DNA from: Akkermansiaceae bacterium UBA2367
GTDB taxonomy: Bacteria; Verrucomicrobiota; Verrucomicrobiia; Verrucomicrobiales; DEV007
Assembly: GCA_002344525.1 (NCBI GenBank)
Contig: DDTJ01000029.1
Location: 7,801 to 71,800, forward strand
Length of the DNA stretch: 64,000 nt
Direction of reading: 5' to 3'
The position numbers and the translations under genes are program-made. The notes under the pieces were generated by a model. It was not told the origin of the DNA. It saw only the letters and a program-made list of their open reading frames with translations, and did no database searches. Shown one piece after another: positions 35,477 to 44,288 of this stretch (position 1 is the stretch's first letter; each line of letters starts with the position of its first letter).

Positions 35477-36238
35477 TTAGATCGCCCCCCGAGCGGCGCG
35501 GTCCAGTTCCGTCAGCTTCGCTTGGAGACAGGCGATGGGTTCGCCGAGGCAGAGGAAGCGGTAGCCTTCGCGGACGAGCCGGGCACCGTCGCCGATCATC
35601 CACATGGGCTTTCCGGCGGCATGACCGGCTTCGCGGATGGTGGCGAGGGCGTCGCGCAACTCGGGCGCGTCGGGATTCCAGCATACGCCGAGGTCGGCGG
35701 AGAGGTCGTAGGGTCCCACGGCGATGGTGGTGGTGAGGGGATGGGCGGCGATGTCGCGGACGTTTTCTAGCCCGGTGCGGCTCTCGATCTGGGGCAGGAT
35801 GATGAGATGGTCCTCGACGGTCGCCTTCCACGTCTCGTAGTGGAAATCGGCGACCCAAGCGTTGCCGGGGCCTCCGGGGCGGCGTCTTCCGCGCGGTCTC
35901 ATCCAGACGGCGTCCTGGATCGTGCGCATCGTGTCGAGGGATTCCACGCAAGGGACGAGCAGTCCGCAGGGTCCGAGGTCCATGGCGAGGCGCATGGGGG
36001 TGTATTCCGGCTCGGGCGGGCGGATGAGCACGGGGAAGCCGACGCGACGTCCGATGGCGCAACCTTCCGCGACCCGTTCGGCGTCGTGGGTGAGGTGTTC
36101 GAGGTCGATGATGAGGTAGTCGAGTCCCGCCTCCATCGCCACCTCGACGAGGCCCGGCCAGAAATGCCGGGTGGCGAGGGCACCGGTGACGATGTCCCCG
36201 GCATCGAGCTTGCGGCGCAGGGTGATGGCGGAGTTCAT
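35477..36238 (-). CDS. HpcH/HpaI-family aldolase
   Basis: 253 residues with a TIM-barrel class II aldolase pattern: LRRKLDAGDIVTGALATRHFW at the start, DYLIIDLEHLTHDAERV carrying His in the usual base position, PVLIRPPEPEYTPMRLAMDLG, LLVPCVESLDTMRTI, ILPQIESRTGLENV with the metal Glu, and VGPYDLSADLG with the metal Asp. The family cleaves or forms 2-keto-3-deoxy acids from pyruvate and an aldehyde. It is a single gene; its substrate is not identifiable from its neighbours. Confidence 0.92.
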   Translation of the reverse strand: MNSAITLRRKLDAGDIVTGALATRHFWPGLVEVAMEAGLDYLIIDLEHLTHDAERVAEGCAIGRRVGFPVLIRPPEPEYTPMRLAMDLGPCGLLVPCVESLDTMRTIQDAVWMRPRGRRRPGGPGNAWVADFHYETWKATVEDHLIILPQIESRTGLENVRDIAAHPLTTTIAVGPYDLSADLGVCWNPDAPELRDALATIREAGHAAGKPMWMIGDGARLVREGYRFLCLGEPIACLQAKLTELDRAARGAI

Positions 36239-36280
36239 TGCGTCTACTTGATGGAGTTTGCTTCGTTAAATGGAGATTTT

Positions 36281-36385
36281 GACCACGAATGGACACCGAT
36301 GAACACGAATTCTCTCGATCTCTATTCGTGTGATTCGTGTCATTTGATGCTTCGCATCTATCTCCGTTTTGCTTCGATTGTGGTC
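36281..36385. repeat. 10-bp-period inverted repeat element A3
   Basis: Bounded by GACCAC (36281-36286) and GTGGTC (36380-36385). CGAAT, CGAT and CGAAT units occur at 36286, 36297 and 36306, close to a 10-bp step, and the inverse ATTCG units lie at 36324 and 36333. It sits in the 325-bp gap between the aldolase and ceramidase-like genes, both on the minus strand. Confidence 0.75.
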
Positions 36386-36425
36386 AAAATCGAAACTCAC
36401 CAAGGTAGATCAGGGATGTCGGCAA

Positions 36426-36525
36426 AGCCTCTTCATTTGCGGTGATTCGCGTTCCATCTGCGGCCATTCGCGTTTTTGTCTTTCAACGCGAATGGCCACG
36501 AATGCCCGCAAATTTGCGCGAATCC
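36426..36525. repeat. 10-bp-period inverted repeat element A4
   Basis: The right arm has CGAAT or CAAAT at 36489, 36499, 36509 and 36519, exactly 10 bp apart. The left arm has the inverse ATTTG, ATTCG, ATCTG and ATTCG at about 36435, 36445, 36456 and 36466. The loop is T-rich (TTTTTGTCTTTCAAC). It lies directly after A3; no gene is visible in 36239-36563. Confidence 0.8.
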
Positions 36526-36563
36526 GAACCGATGGACGGGATGCTTTTTCGATCATGGCGCTC

Positions 36564-38012
36564 TCAGTTCGCCCCCTTCAACTCGGCGGCCATCTCCATG
36601 AGGGCGTCGAGGAGTTTCACGGAGGCTTGCGGTTCGAGGTTGTTCGTCCCCGGCCAAGTTTCGTATCCGCCGAGTTCGAAGTGGCGCGGGGTGGGCATGT
36701 AGCCGTAGTAGCCGTTGGCCAGCTCGATCATGAAGGATTTTTCGAAGGGGCTGCGCTCGCGGAATTCGAGTCCGGTCTCGGCGAAGGTTTCGCAGGGCGA
36801 GGTGCCGATAAGGATGCCGCCGATGCGGAAGGCTTGGACCGGCAACTTCGTCTCGGGGCTGGCTTGGGCGAGGCGCTGGACGCGCCCGGCGTAGGAGAGG
36901 GGCAGCACGGCCTTGTCGCCGATGCGCGGCGCGTTGGCTTCGGTCTCGCGTGCCCATTGGAGGAGTTCCTCGGGGATGGTCCGCCATTTCACATCGAGTT
37001 CGCGGTAGCGGGCGTCGACGACGGCCTCTGTCTGCCATTCGAGGCCCGCGACGGCGGCGGCGACTTTGTCGGCGAGGTCGTTGGCGACATATTGCATCTG
37101 CTCGTAGGGTTCCTTGCGACCGCGCGGCTCGCGGAAGTTGATGTTGTTGATGTCGCCGCTGGTGCCGTTGGCCATCATCGCGACGACGGGGGGATCCTGG
37201 TTCTTCTGCCCCAGCAGACGCTCCACGGCCTTGCTGTAGTATCCGAAGTAGTCCGCCGAGACGTGCGCCCGGCCCACGCCGCCGACGTAGTGGAGCGAGT
37301 AGGCGGTGAGCAGGGAGATGATCTTGCCGTCCGGTTCGCGCAACGCGACGAAGGAGACGCGCGGATCGATTGGTCCGGCGGGCTCGACGAGGTTGGCCGA
37401 TCCGGGGTTCATTTTGACCTTCTCGTCGGTCTTGCCGAAGGGGTTCTCGGGCATCGTGCCCTCTTTGAGGAACCAGCGGCGGTTGAAGACGTGCTCGGGC
37501 GCGTCGAGGTGGCCGAAGGCGATCTCAGCGGGTCGCAGCAGGTTCACGGCGCAGCGCACCCCGTCGGCGATGCGGCGGGCAACGAATTTTTCGTAGTCGG
37601 TCGGCTCGATGTCGGAGGCATAGGCCCGCGGCGGTTTCCCCAAGGCATTCGTGGCCGAGTGGGTATGCGTCGCCGAGATCATGACGTGGCTCGGGGGGAT
37701 GGAAAGTTCGCGCTCGATGTGCTCCTTCGCGGCGAGGGCGGCGGCGCGGTGCAAGCCGAGGAGGTCGCAGACGACGAAGGCGATTTTGGTCTTCCCGTCG
37801 TCGAGGACGAGGCAGCGGGCGTGCAGCTCATCGTGGATGTGCTCGGCGGGGAAAGGGGTGAAGCCGCCGACGATGGGTTCGCCCAGCGGCGGGGTGATTA
37901 CGCTGGTGGCGGCCCCGGCGCGAAGGGCGGGCTTGGCCTCCTGCGCCCCGGTGGGAAGGCAGGGGAAGACGAGGATGGCGGCGATGGCGAAGGAGGAAAG
38001 GCGGCGTTTCAT
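36564..38012 (-). CDS. Secreted neutral/alkaline ceramidase-like hydrolase
   Basis: 482 residues from ATG 38010-38012, with signal peptide RLSSFAIAAILVFPCLPTGAQA-like. The N-terminal pattern RAGAATSVITPPLGEPIVGGF and the metal-binding SATHTHSATNALG (HxH) followed by SLHYVGG and NGTSGDINNINF match the neutral/alkaline non-lysosomal ceramidase N-terminal domain that PVC bacteria carry in many copies. The true ceramidase active Ser region is not evident, so the substrate may be a different amide or ester. It is probably a zinc-dependent periplasmic hydrolase. Monocistronic; the small secreted protein gene lies 140 bp upstream. Confidence 0.85.
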   Translation of the reverse strand: MKRRLSSFAIAAILVFPCLPTGAQEAKPALRAGAATSVITPPLGEPIVGGFTPFPAEHIHDELHARCLVLDDGKTKIAFVVCDLLGLHRAAALAAKEHIERELSIPPSHVMISATHTHSATNALGKPPRAYASDIEPTDYEKFVARRIADGVRCAVNLLRPAEIAFGHLDAPEHVFNRRWFLKEGTMPENPFGKTDEKVKMNPGSANLVEPAGPIDPRVSFVALREPDGKIISLLTAYSLHYVGGVGRAHVSADYFGYYSKAVERLLGQKNQDPPVVAMMANGTSGDINNINFREPRGRKEPYEQMQYVANDLADKVAAAVAGLEWQTEAVVDARYRELDVKWRTIPEELLQWARETEANAPRIGDKAVLPLSYAGRVQRLAQASPETKLPVQAFRIGGILIGTSPCETFAETGLEFRERSPFEKSFMIELANGYYGYMPTPRHFELGGYETWPGTNNLEPQASVKLLDALMEMAAELKGAN

Positions 38013-38152
38013 GATCTGCACGAGGCTGTCAGGAAGGTGGGCTTTCTTCAAGCCGAATCGCTGGCGCATTCCCGCTGCGCGGACGGCTCCCCACGGGTTT
38101 TCGCACGTATCCGTGCATGGCCGCGCGTCCGACCAAGGGACCACTACGGAAC

Positions 38153-38494
38153 TCAGTTCGCGAGCGAAGCCGGTATTCCCAGCTCCGCGAGATCGGCGGC
38201 GGTGAAGCCGGTGCCGAGCGTGATCACCGTCCACTGGCCGTCCCCCCGCCCTTTGAGGTAGGCGGTGGCCGGGTCGGTCGCACCCGAAAGGGAGCGGACC
38301 TTCACACGGGCGTACCCGCCGGCGACTTTCTCGACCGTGACGGCGGGATCGTTCACTCCGGCTTCTTGGAAGACGTAGCGCATCGTCGCTTGGATGATCG
38401 CGTTGTTGGCCGCTTCGTCCGCATGGGCGGAGGGCATGAGCAGGATCGCGACAGCGAGGGAAAGCAACGGAAGGAACGGGCGGAGTGAGGTCAT
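38153..38494 (-). CDS. Small secreted protein of unknown function
   Basis: 113 residues from ATG 38492-38494. Signal peptide LRPFLPLLSLAVAILLMPSAHA, then a compact domain (NNAIIQATMRYVFQEAGVND, VEKVAGGYARVKVRS, DGQWTVITLGTGFTAADL). The conserved-looking GGYARVKV plus QWTVITLGTGF pattern resembles small NTF2- or PepSY-like secreted domains, but I do not recognise the family. It is divergent from recG, with 103 bp between the starts. Confidence 0.6.
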   Translation of the reverse strand: MTSLRPFLPLLSLAVAILLMPSAHADEAANNAIIQATMRYVFQEAGVNDPAVTVEKVAGGYARVKVRSLSGATDPATAYLKGRGDGQWTVITLGTGFTAADLAELGIPASLAN

Positions 38495-38597
38495 GGCGGG
38501 TGCGCTGGATTGGGGAAGCTTGCATGGAATCCATTCCGTCGTCAAGGAGGTGCTCCGAACTGGGTGGCGCTTGCGGCGGATTGCCGTAGCTTCCGCG

Positions 38598-40628
38598 ATG
38601 CCCCAGCGGACCTCCTCCCCTTGGTCTTTCGACACGCCCCTCGAAGCGACCGGCCTGCTCCGCCCCGACCGGAAAACGCGCGAGGGCCTCGCCAAGCTCG
38701 GTCTCGCCACGATGGGCGACGCGATCCTCCATTTCCCCCGCCGCCACGAGGACCGCACGCGCTTCGACCGCTTCCCCGAAGGGGCGATGGACCGGGCCGT
38801 CTGCCTCCATGTCGCAGTGACGGACTGCCGCACGCTCTTCGGACGGGGCCGGGGGCGGCGGAGCTTCGAGGCGGTGGTCGAGCCGGTCGGCGGGGACGCC
38901 CTCGGCAACCGCATCGTCCTGCGCTGGTTCAACCTACCCTATCTCTCCAAGGTCTTCGCCGTGGGCCAGCGGCTCGTGATCTACGGTCAGCCGAAAGAGG
39001 GCAAGCGCCGCGTCGTGATCGACCATCCCGATTTCGAGATCATCGAGGAGGACGGGGCCGACGCCGCGCCGCACATGGGGCGCATCGTGCCGGTCTATCC
39101 GCTCGCGGCGGGGCTGGGGCAGAGACCGCTGCGGGCGCTGATCCACCGGATTCTCGAAGGCCTGCCTGACGAGGCTGTCCCGGAGGGGCTTCCGCTTGGC
39201 GAAGGGGGCGAAGTCAGCCGCGCCGCCGCGATCCGCGCTTTGCACTATCCCGCGACGATGGAGGAGCTGGAGCCGGCCCGTCGCCGCCTCGCCTTGGAGG
39301 AGTTCGTCGCGCTCCAACTCGAACTGCTCCGCCGCCGCTCCGAACACCGCGCCTGTGGCGGGGTGGCCCGTTGCGGGCCGGGGCGTCTCTTGGAGCGCTT
39401 CCTCGCGGACCTGCCTTTCGCTCCGACCGGGGCGCAGACCCGCGCCATCGCCGAGGTCCGGGCCGACCTCGCTGCGCCTGTGCCCATGGTGCGGCTCTTG
39501 CAAGGCGACGTGGGCGCGGGCAAAACCCTCGTCGCGGCGGCGGCGGTGCTGCTCGCGGTGGAGTCGGGCTGCGACGCCGCCCTGATGGCCCCGACCCAGA
39601 TTCTCGCGGAGCAGCATTTCCGCACCTTCCGCGACTGGTTCGCCCCGCTCGGGGTGGAGGTGCGGCTCCTCACCGGCTCGCGCGAGGAGTCGAGCGAGCT
39701 GCCGCTCTTCTCCGCCACCGCCCGCGCCGCGTCCGGGACTCTCCTGATCGGGACGCACGCCCTCTTCCACGGGCGGGCCGGGTTCGAGAACGGACTCGGC
39801 CTCGCCGTGATCGACGAGCAGCACAAGTTCGGAGTGGCGCAGCGAGAGGCCTTGGTCGGGCAGGGCGAATCGGTCGAGGTGCTGGCGATGACGGCCACGC
39901 CCATCCCGCGCACCCTCACCCTCGCCTGCTACGGCGACCTCGATGTCTCGATCCTCGACGAACTGCCCGCCGGGCGCGGCAAATTGATCACCGGCGTCCG
40001 TCTCACGACGCAGACGGAGCAAGCGGCGGCCTTCGTGCGCGAGCAGCTCGCGGCGGGCCGCCAAGCCTACATCGTCTATCCGCTCATCGACGAGTCAGAC
40101 AAAGTCGCCGCCGGGGCGGCCACGGCGGCTTTCGCGGAATGGTCAGAGCGCCTCGCCGGCCATCGCGTCGGCCTGATCCACGGCCGCATGGACGGGGAGG
40201 AGAAGGACAGGGTCATGTCTGGCTTCCGACAGGGTCAGATCGATGCCCTCGTCGCGACCACGGTGATCGAGGTCGGGGTCGACGTGCCGAACGCGAACAC
40301 GATGCTGATCTACCACGCCGAGCGTTTCGGCCTCGCCCAGCTCCACCAGTTGCGAGGCCGCATCGGGCGCGGTGAGCACAAGAGCTACTGCGTCCTCCTC
40401 GTCGATCCGGAGCAGCCCGAGGCGCGCGAGCGGCTGTGCATCCTCGAGGAGACGCGCGACGGCTTCCGCATCGCCGACGAGGACCTGCGCCAGCGTGGGC
40501 CGGGCGAAGTGCTCGGGACGATGCAGAGCGGGCTGCCGGATTTGCGCTTCGCGGACCTGCTGGGCGACACGCGTCTCGTGATGGAGGCGCGGCGGATTGC
40601 GGAGGGGATGGTGGACGGCAAACGGTAG
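38598..40628 (+). CDS. recG: ATP-dependent DNA helicase RecG
   Basis: 676 residues, near the usual 680-700. It reverses stalled forks and branch-migrates Holliday junctions. The N-terminal wedge OB-fold (about 60-160) is followed by helicase motifs: Walker A LLQGDVGAGKTLVAAAA, motif II VIDEQHKFGVAQRE (DEQH), motif III AMTATPIPRTL, and motifs V-VI VATTVIEVGVDVPNANTM and QLRGRIGRGEHKSYC. C-terminal RIADEDLRQRGPGEVLGTMQSGLPDLRFADL is diagnostic of RecG. ATG 38598 gives the standard N-terminus. Convergent with the pyrimidine-dimer glycosylase-like gene. Confidence 0.97.
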   Translation: MPQRTSSPWSFDTPLEATGLLRPDRKTREGLAKLGLATMGDAILHFPRRHEDRTRFDRFPEGAMDRAVCLHVAVTDCRTLFGRGRGRRSFEAVVEPVGGDALGNRIVLRWFNLPYLSKVFAVGQRLVIYGQPKEGKRRVVIDHPDFEIIEEDGADAAPHMGRIVPVYPLAAGLGQRPLRALIHRILEGLPDEAVPEGLPLGEGGEVSRAAAIRALHYPATMEELEPARRRLALEEFVALQLELLRRRSEHRACGGVARCGPGRLLERFLADLPFAPTGAQTRAIAEVRADLAAPVPMVRLLQGDVGAGKTLVAAAAVLLAVESGCDAALMAPTQILAEQHFRTFRDWFAPLGVEVRLLTGSREESSELPLFSATARAASGTLLIGTHALFHGRAGFENGLGLAVIDEQHKFGVAQREALVGQGESVEVLAMTATPIPRTLTLACYGDLDVSILDELPAGRGKLITGVRLTTQTEQAAAFVREQLAAGRQAYIVYPLIDESDKVAAGAATAAFAEWSERLAGHRVGLIHGRMDGEEKDRVMSGFRQGQIDALVATTVIEVGVDVPNANTMLIYHAERFGLAQLHQLRGRIGRGEHKSYCVLLVDPEQPEARERLCILEETRDGFRIADEDLRQRGPGEVLGTMQSGLPDLRFADLLGDTRLVMEARRIAEGMVDGKR

Positions 40629-40665
40629 ATGGTGGAGGGTTGGGGAAGAGCGGACACGCCGCGTC

Positions 40666-41106
40666 TCATCCGGGCGGCCCGGTCTTTTCCCAAGGCCGGA
40701 CTTCCCCGGGGATGATGTGGAACAAGGGATGGGGTTCCGGATCGACGATGGCGGCGATCCCTTGGTAGCGCTCCGGGGAGCGGATCTGGAGCTTGTTCTT
40801 CAGATGGCTCCATTCATACAGCAGTTGCCCCTTGGTCTCCGGGAGTGCTTCGATCTCACGACGGCTCAGGATCTTTTCTTTGTCGAAGCGATAGTCTCTC
40901 GAATCCGCCTCGGCGGCGAGTCCTGACAGGAAGGCCCCGATAGCGTCGAGCGGACGGGGATGGGCTTGGAAGCGGACCAGTTGCGGGTGGTTGCGATAGC
41001 CCTTCGTCCTCCCAGCCAGCACCTTCTGGGCTAGCAGGGCCTCCCGCCAAGCGGCGACCAATCCCGCAGGATCGAGGTATTTCGGATGCAAGGTCCAGAG
41101 TCGCAT
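40666..41106 (-). CDS. Pyrimidine dimer DNA glycosylase / endonuclease V-like protein
   Basis: 146 residues from ATG 41104-41106. The start MRLWTLHPKYLDPAGLVAAWRE matches the PF03013-type family whose bacterial members have a conserved LHPKYLD start, followed by LAGRTKGYRNHPQLVRFQAHPRPLDAIGAFL. T4 endonuclease V cleaves the glycosyl bond at UV dimers using its N-terminal Thr; this protein does not begin with Thr2, so activity should not be assumed. It is adjacent and convergent to recG, with 37 bp between the stops. Confidence 0.8.
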   Translation of the reverse strand: MRLWTLHPKYLDPAGLVAAWREALLAQKVLAGRTKGYRNHPQLVRFQAHPRPLDAIGAFLSGLAAEADSRDYRFDKEKILSRREIEALPETKGQLLYEWSHLKNKLQIRSPERYQGIAAIVDPEPHPLFHIIPGEVRPWEKTGPPG

Positions 41107-41236
41107 GGGATGCCGCGGGGGGCGTCCCAAGGGAATTGCTTTTTCCCGTGGCGTCAAGGATTCCCCTCCGCCCAGCGGTGCGGGCTGCTCCTTCCCCCCA
41201 TCAACAACCAAGGATCAAGGACAACGGACCAGCCGA

Positions 41237-41788
41237 CTACCCCGGCAGCCGCCAGCCCACGGGAATCTCGATGGACTGGTTGAAGCGGTTGCGGTATTTC
41301 ACGAGGCCATGCTTCGCGCCGTATTCGTGGACGAGCTTGGTGACCTTCACGTCGAAACAGCAGTATTCGGCGATGTCCATGATGCGCCCCTCCTGCCACC
41401 ATTTGATCGCGTCGGTGCCGACGGCGGTCTTGCTCTCGCCGAGGGTCTCGCCGGCCACGGCGTCGAGCTTGGGCCGGTGTTCCAGGGTTTTCTCAAGATC
41501 GACCATCAGATCGAGGTTCCGCGTGCGGTGGGGCAGGTCGAGGATGGTGTAGCCCATCAGCACCTCGTAGTCGAAGGAGACGTGGTTGAAGCCGACGACG
41601 AGGTCGGCGGCGCAAAGCTCGTCGATGAGCTCCTGCACGGTCGATTCGTCGTAGATCCGGTAGCGGTTCTCCGCCGTGCTAAAGGTGACGCCGACGGACA
41701 TGCCCATGTCGGCTTTGCGGTCCCAGCCGCCGACGTCGTTGGCGGAACGGCGGGTCTCCAAGTCGAAGTAGACGAAATTCTCGGCCAT
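41237..41788 (-). CDS. DEDD-type 3'-5' exonuclease-like (RNase H fold) protein
   Basis: 183 residues from ATG 41786-41788. Acidic motifs are in the right order: YFDLETRRSANDVGG (Asp-Glu), GFNHVSFDYEVLMGY (Asp) and IAEYCCFDVKVTKLVHEYG (Asp), as in the ribonuclease-H-like DnaQ/RNase-D superfamily. It resembles stand-alone ribonuclease-H-like exonucleases found next to DEAD-box or helicase genes. Substrate (DNA or RNA) unknown. It lies 8 bp downstream of the GH57 gene, so it is cotranscribed with it; recG and the dimer glycosylase lie beyond. Confidence 0.82.
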   Translation of the reverse strand: MAENFVYFDLETRRSANDVGGWDRKADMGMSVGVTFSTAENRYRIYDESTVQELIDELCAADLVVGFNHVSFDYEVLMGYTILDLPHRTRNLDLMVDLEKTLEHRPKLDAVAGETLGESKTAVGTDAIKWWQEGRIMDIAEYCCFDVKVTKLVHEYGAKHGLVKYRNRFNQSIEIPVGWRLPG

Positions 41789-41796
41789 CGCCCCGC

Positions 41797-43404
41797 TCAG
41801 ACGTAGGGTTCGTAGAGGTTCCAAGGCAGATCGGCGAACGAGGGGTCGGACTCCTCGATCTCGTCGAAGACCCCCCCGTCGTCCTCGCGGGTCGCGACGG
41901 AGCGGAGGCGGTCGAAGCGGTCGAGATGCTCGCGCGTGCGCCGCTCCGCGTAGTGGCGCGAGGCTTCGTTCTTCATCAGGAAGGCCCAGTCGCTCGATTG
42001 CGCGAGGAGCAGTTCCTTCGTCATGAGCCGGATGGCGCGCTCGCGATGCTTCACCGCCTCCTCGTCGATGCCGGAACGGTTCTCCTCGAAGAGCCTTACG
42101 AAACGGGCGAGTTGTTCGGAGCGCTGCTGGATCTCTTCGTGGATCCAGTTGTTCTCCTCGCTCGTCCAGGTCTCGAAGTAGCCGCCCTCGCCCCAGGAGG
42201 AGGACACCGGAGCGGCCGAGGGGAAGGCGCGGTCCTTGTTCGCCGCGAGGTAGGCGCCGGGGGTGGTGAAGGCGAAGTCGCCGCGCTGCGCCGTCCGCCG
42301 GAAGACTTGTTCGAGGAATTCGACGCCCTCGTACCACCAGTGCCCGAAGAGGTCCGCGTCGAAGGCGCAGACGACGAGCGGGTTTTCGACGCCTTCGGCC
42401 TCCAGCGCGGCGAGTTGGGCGCCCCGGCTGGCGACGAAGCGCACGGAATGCTCCTCGACGGCGCGGGAGGCGAGCTCGGGATCGTAGGTTTCGCTGCGGT
42501 CGTCGGTGCGGGCGAGGCGGTAGTATTTGATCCCGGTGAACTGGCGCTGGCCGCTCTCGCCGAGGTATTCGCCGAGGTATTCCATCGGGGCCTCCAGCCC
42601 GATGTCGCGGAAGAAGTCGCGGTAGCGTTCGTCGCCGGGAAAGCCCTCGTCGGCGTTCCACACCTCGCTGCTGCTCGCGTGGTCGCGACCGAAGATGTGC
42701 AGCCCGTCGGCGGTGACGCCGGGGTTGAAGGGAAAGGCCTCGCTCGTCTGCGGGGAAGTGGTCAGGGCGTGCTCCTCGACGAGGGTCCAGTCGATGCCCT
42801 CGCGGGAGAGGATGGGGCCGAGGGCCGGGGCGTAGGCGCATTCCGGCAGCCAGAAGCCGCGCGGCATGCGGCCGAAGCACTGCACGTACTGCCGGATGCC
42901 GGCGCGGATCTGCGCCTGCACCGACTCGGGCACGCGCATGAGGAGGGGGAGCAACCCGTGGGTCGCGGCGCTCGCGGTCAGTTCGAGATGGCCGCTGTCG
43001 CGCAGGTCGGCCCAAGCGCGGAGGAGGTCGCATTGGCAGACGTCCACGTAGAGGGAGCGGAGGCGGTGGAGGCGCTCCTCGTAGCGGACGGCGAGCTCGC
43101 GCATCCCGGTGATGTCGCCGCGTTCGACCTCGTCGCGGCAGAGGCGCAGGGTGCGGTCGAGGTAGGAGAGGGTGCGGCGGCGCAGGACGCGGTCGCGCAG
43201 CATCGCGAGGAGGGTGGGCGAGAGGTCGAGGGTCAGGCGGAAGGGCACCCCCTCCTCCCGCAGGCGGAAGAGGGTTTCGAGCAGGGGCAGGTGCGTCTCG
43301 ACGAGGGTGCTGTGCAGCCAGTCCTCTTCGAGGCAGTGGGGCACCTCGGGATGCCACACCCAGGGGACGTGGGCGTGCAGGACGATGGAACAGTTTCGAC
43401 TCAT
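41797..43404 (-). CDS. Glycoside hydrolase family 57 protein (alpha-glucan branching-enzyme type)
   Basis: 535 residues, the length of the GH57 branching enzymes (DUF1957 type) that create alpha-1,6 branches in glycogen. It starts SIVLHAHVPWVWHPE. The nucleophile Glu is in RGFWLPECAYAPALG and the acid/base Asp in VCAFDADLFGHWWYEG, followed by the helical C-terminal domain (ERAIRLMTKELLLAQSSDWAFLM). It is a cytoplasmic enzyme. The ATG overlaps the RDD gene stop by 4 bp, and the exonuclease-like gene follows 8 bp after, forming a three-gene run with unrelated functions. Confidence 0.92.
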   Translation of the reverse strand: MSRNCSIVLHAHVPWVWHPEVPHCLEEDWLHSTLVETHLPLLETLFRLREEGVPFRLTLDLSPTLLAMLRDRVLRRRTLSYLDRTLRLCRDEVERGDITGMRELAVRYEERLHRLRSLYVDVCQCDLLRAWADLRDSGHLELTASAATHGLLPLLMRVPESVQAQIRAGIRQYVQCFGRMPRGFWLPECAYAPALGPILSREGIDWTLVEEHALTTSPQTSEAFPFNPGVTADGLHIFGRDHASSSEVWNADEGFPGDERYRDFFRDIGLEAPMEYLGEYLGESGQRQFTGIKYYRLARTDDRSETYDPELASRAVEEHSVRFVASRGAQLAALEAEGVENPLVVCAFDADLFGHWWYEGVEFLEQVFRRTAQRGDFAFTTPGAYLAANKDRAFPSAAPVSSSWGEGGYFETWTSEENNWIHEEIQQRSEQLARFVRLFEENRSGIDEEAVKHRERAIRLMTKELLLAQSSDWAFLMKNEASRHYAERRTREHLDRFDRLRSVATREDDGGVFDEIEESDPSFADLPWNLYEPYV

Positions 43405-44270
43405 GAAATTCTAACCGACTGGAGGATTAATAAGACGAAAAAGGCGCAAATGGCCAGCACAATCCTGGCGGGCCCCAGGGGCGGCTGCTCCACCCGGGTC
43501 TTCAGGTGCTGGTCCCAGAGGCACTGCCCCGTCGAGGTCAGCCGGAAGAAGCTGAAGACCATCCCGATGAGGATGAAGGGGAACTGGTAGAACCCCACCC
43601 CCAGCACGTAGGCGTAGAAAGACCTCCCCAGCGAGGGGAGCAGGGGGACGCGCGTACCGTCGAGGGCCTTCACTTTCAATCCGAAGAGGGCCTTGCCCGG
43701 TGTCGCGCCGAAGAGGTGGACGAGGATCCCTTCGAGCGCATGCCAGCCGACGAGGGAGAGCAGGAAGGTGCGGGCGAAAAGCATGGCCTCGGGCTTGCTC
43801 AACTCCTCGAAGTAGCGTGCGAAGAATTCGGCGGTGCCTTCGCCCGGTTGCGGCGGTTTGATGACGAAGTCGGCGGATTGCAGGATGGCTCCCGAAACGA
43901 GGGTGTAGACGAGGGTGAAGTCGAACATCCTCGCCCAGAAGCGGACGAAGGGCCGCGACGGCGCGACGGCGGCGCTGACGACGACCGGGCCGACCTCCGG
44001 CAGGGGGGCTCCGGGAAAAGGCTCCTGCGGCGGGAAGTGCGCCGGATCGGGAAGGGGCGGCGGCGAGGGCCGCTCGGGAGGGGAGGGCGGGAGGCTCCGC
44101 TCGCGCACCGCTTCGAGGGCGGGGATCTCGTGGATCGGCCTCCATTCGTCGAGACCGCGATGCCACGCAAGGGTGTCCGGCGTGGCCTCGCCGCTTTCGA
44201 GCAGTTCGCCGACCTTGAAGATCGAAAAGGGGCCCGCTTTTTCGCCCCCGAGGGAGAGGTAGAAGTCCAT
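43401..44270 (-). CDS. RDD-family membrane protein with N-terminal GYF_2 (DUF4339) domain
   Basis: 289 residues. Residues 1-50 form a GYF_2 domain (DFYLSLGGEKAGPFSIFKVGELLESG, ATPDTLAWHRGLDEWRPIHE) that usually binds proline-rich peptides, then a proline-rich linker (about 60-90) and an RDD membrane domain (PFVRFWARMFDFTLVYTLVSG, GATPGKALFGLKVKALDGTR) with three or four membrane segments. Function unknown; RDD proteins are sometimes ion transporters. The GYF_2 domain could bind the linker of the same chain. Its TGA overlaps the GH57 start by 4 bp. Confidence 0.88.
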   Translation of the reverse strand: MDFYLSLGGEKAGPFSIFKVGELLESGEATPDTLAWHRGLDEWRPIHEIPALEAVRERSLPPSPPERPSPPPLPDPAHFPPQEPFPGAPLPEVGPVVVSAAVAPSRPFVRFWARMFDFTLVYTLVSGAILQSADFVIKPPQPGEGTAEFFARYFEELSKPEAMLFARTFLLSLVGWHALEGILVHLFGATPGKALFGLKVKALDGTRVPLLPSLGRSFYAYVLGVGFYQFPFILIGMVFSFFRLTSTGQCLWDQHLKTRVEQPPLGPARIVLAICAFFVLLILQSVRIS

Positions 44271-44288
44271 GGCTGGGAAAGGGGAGGG

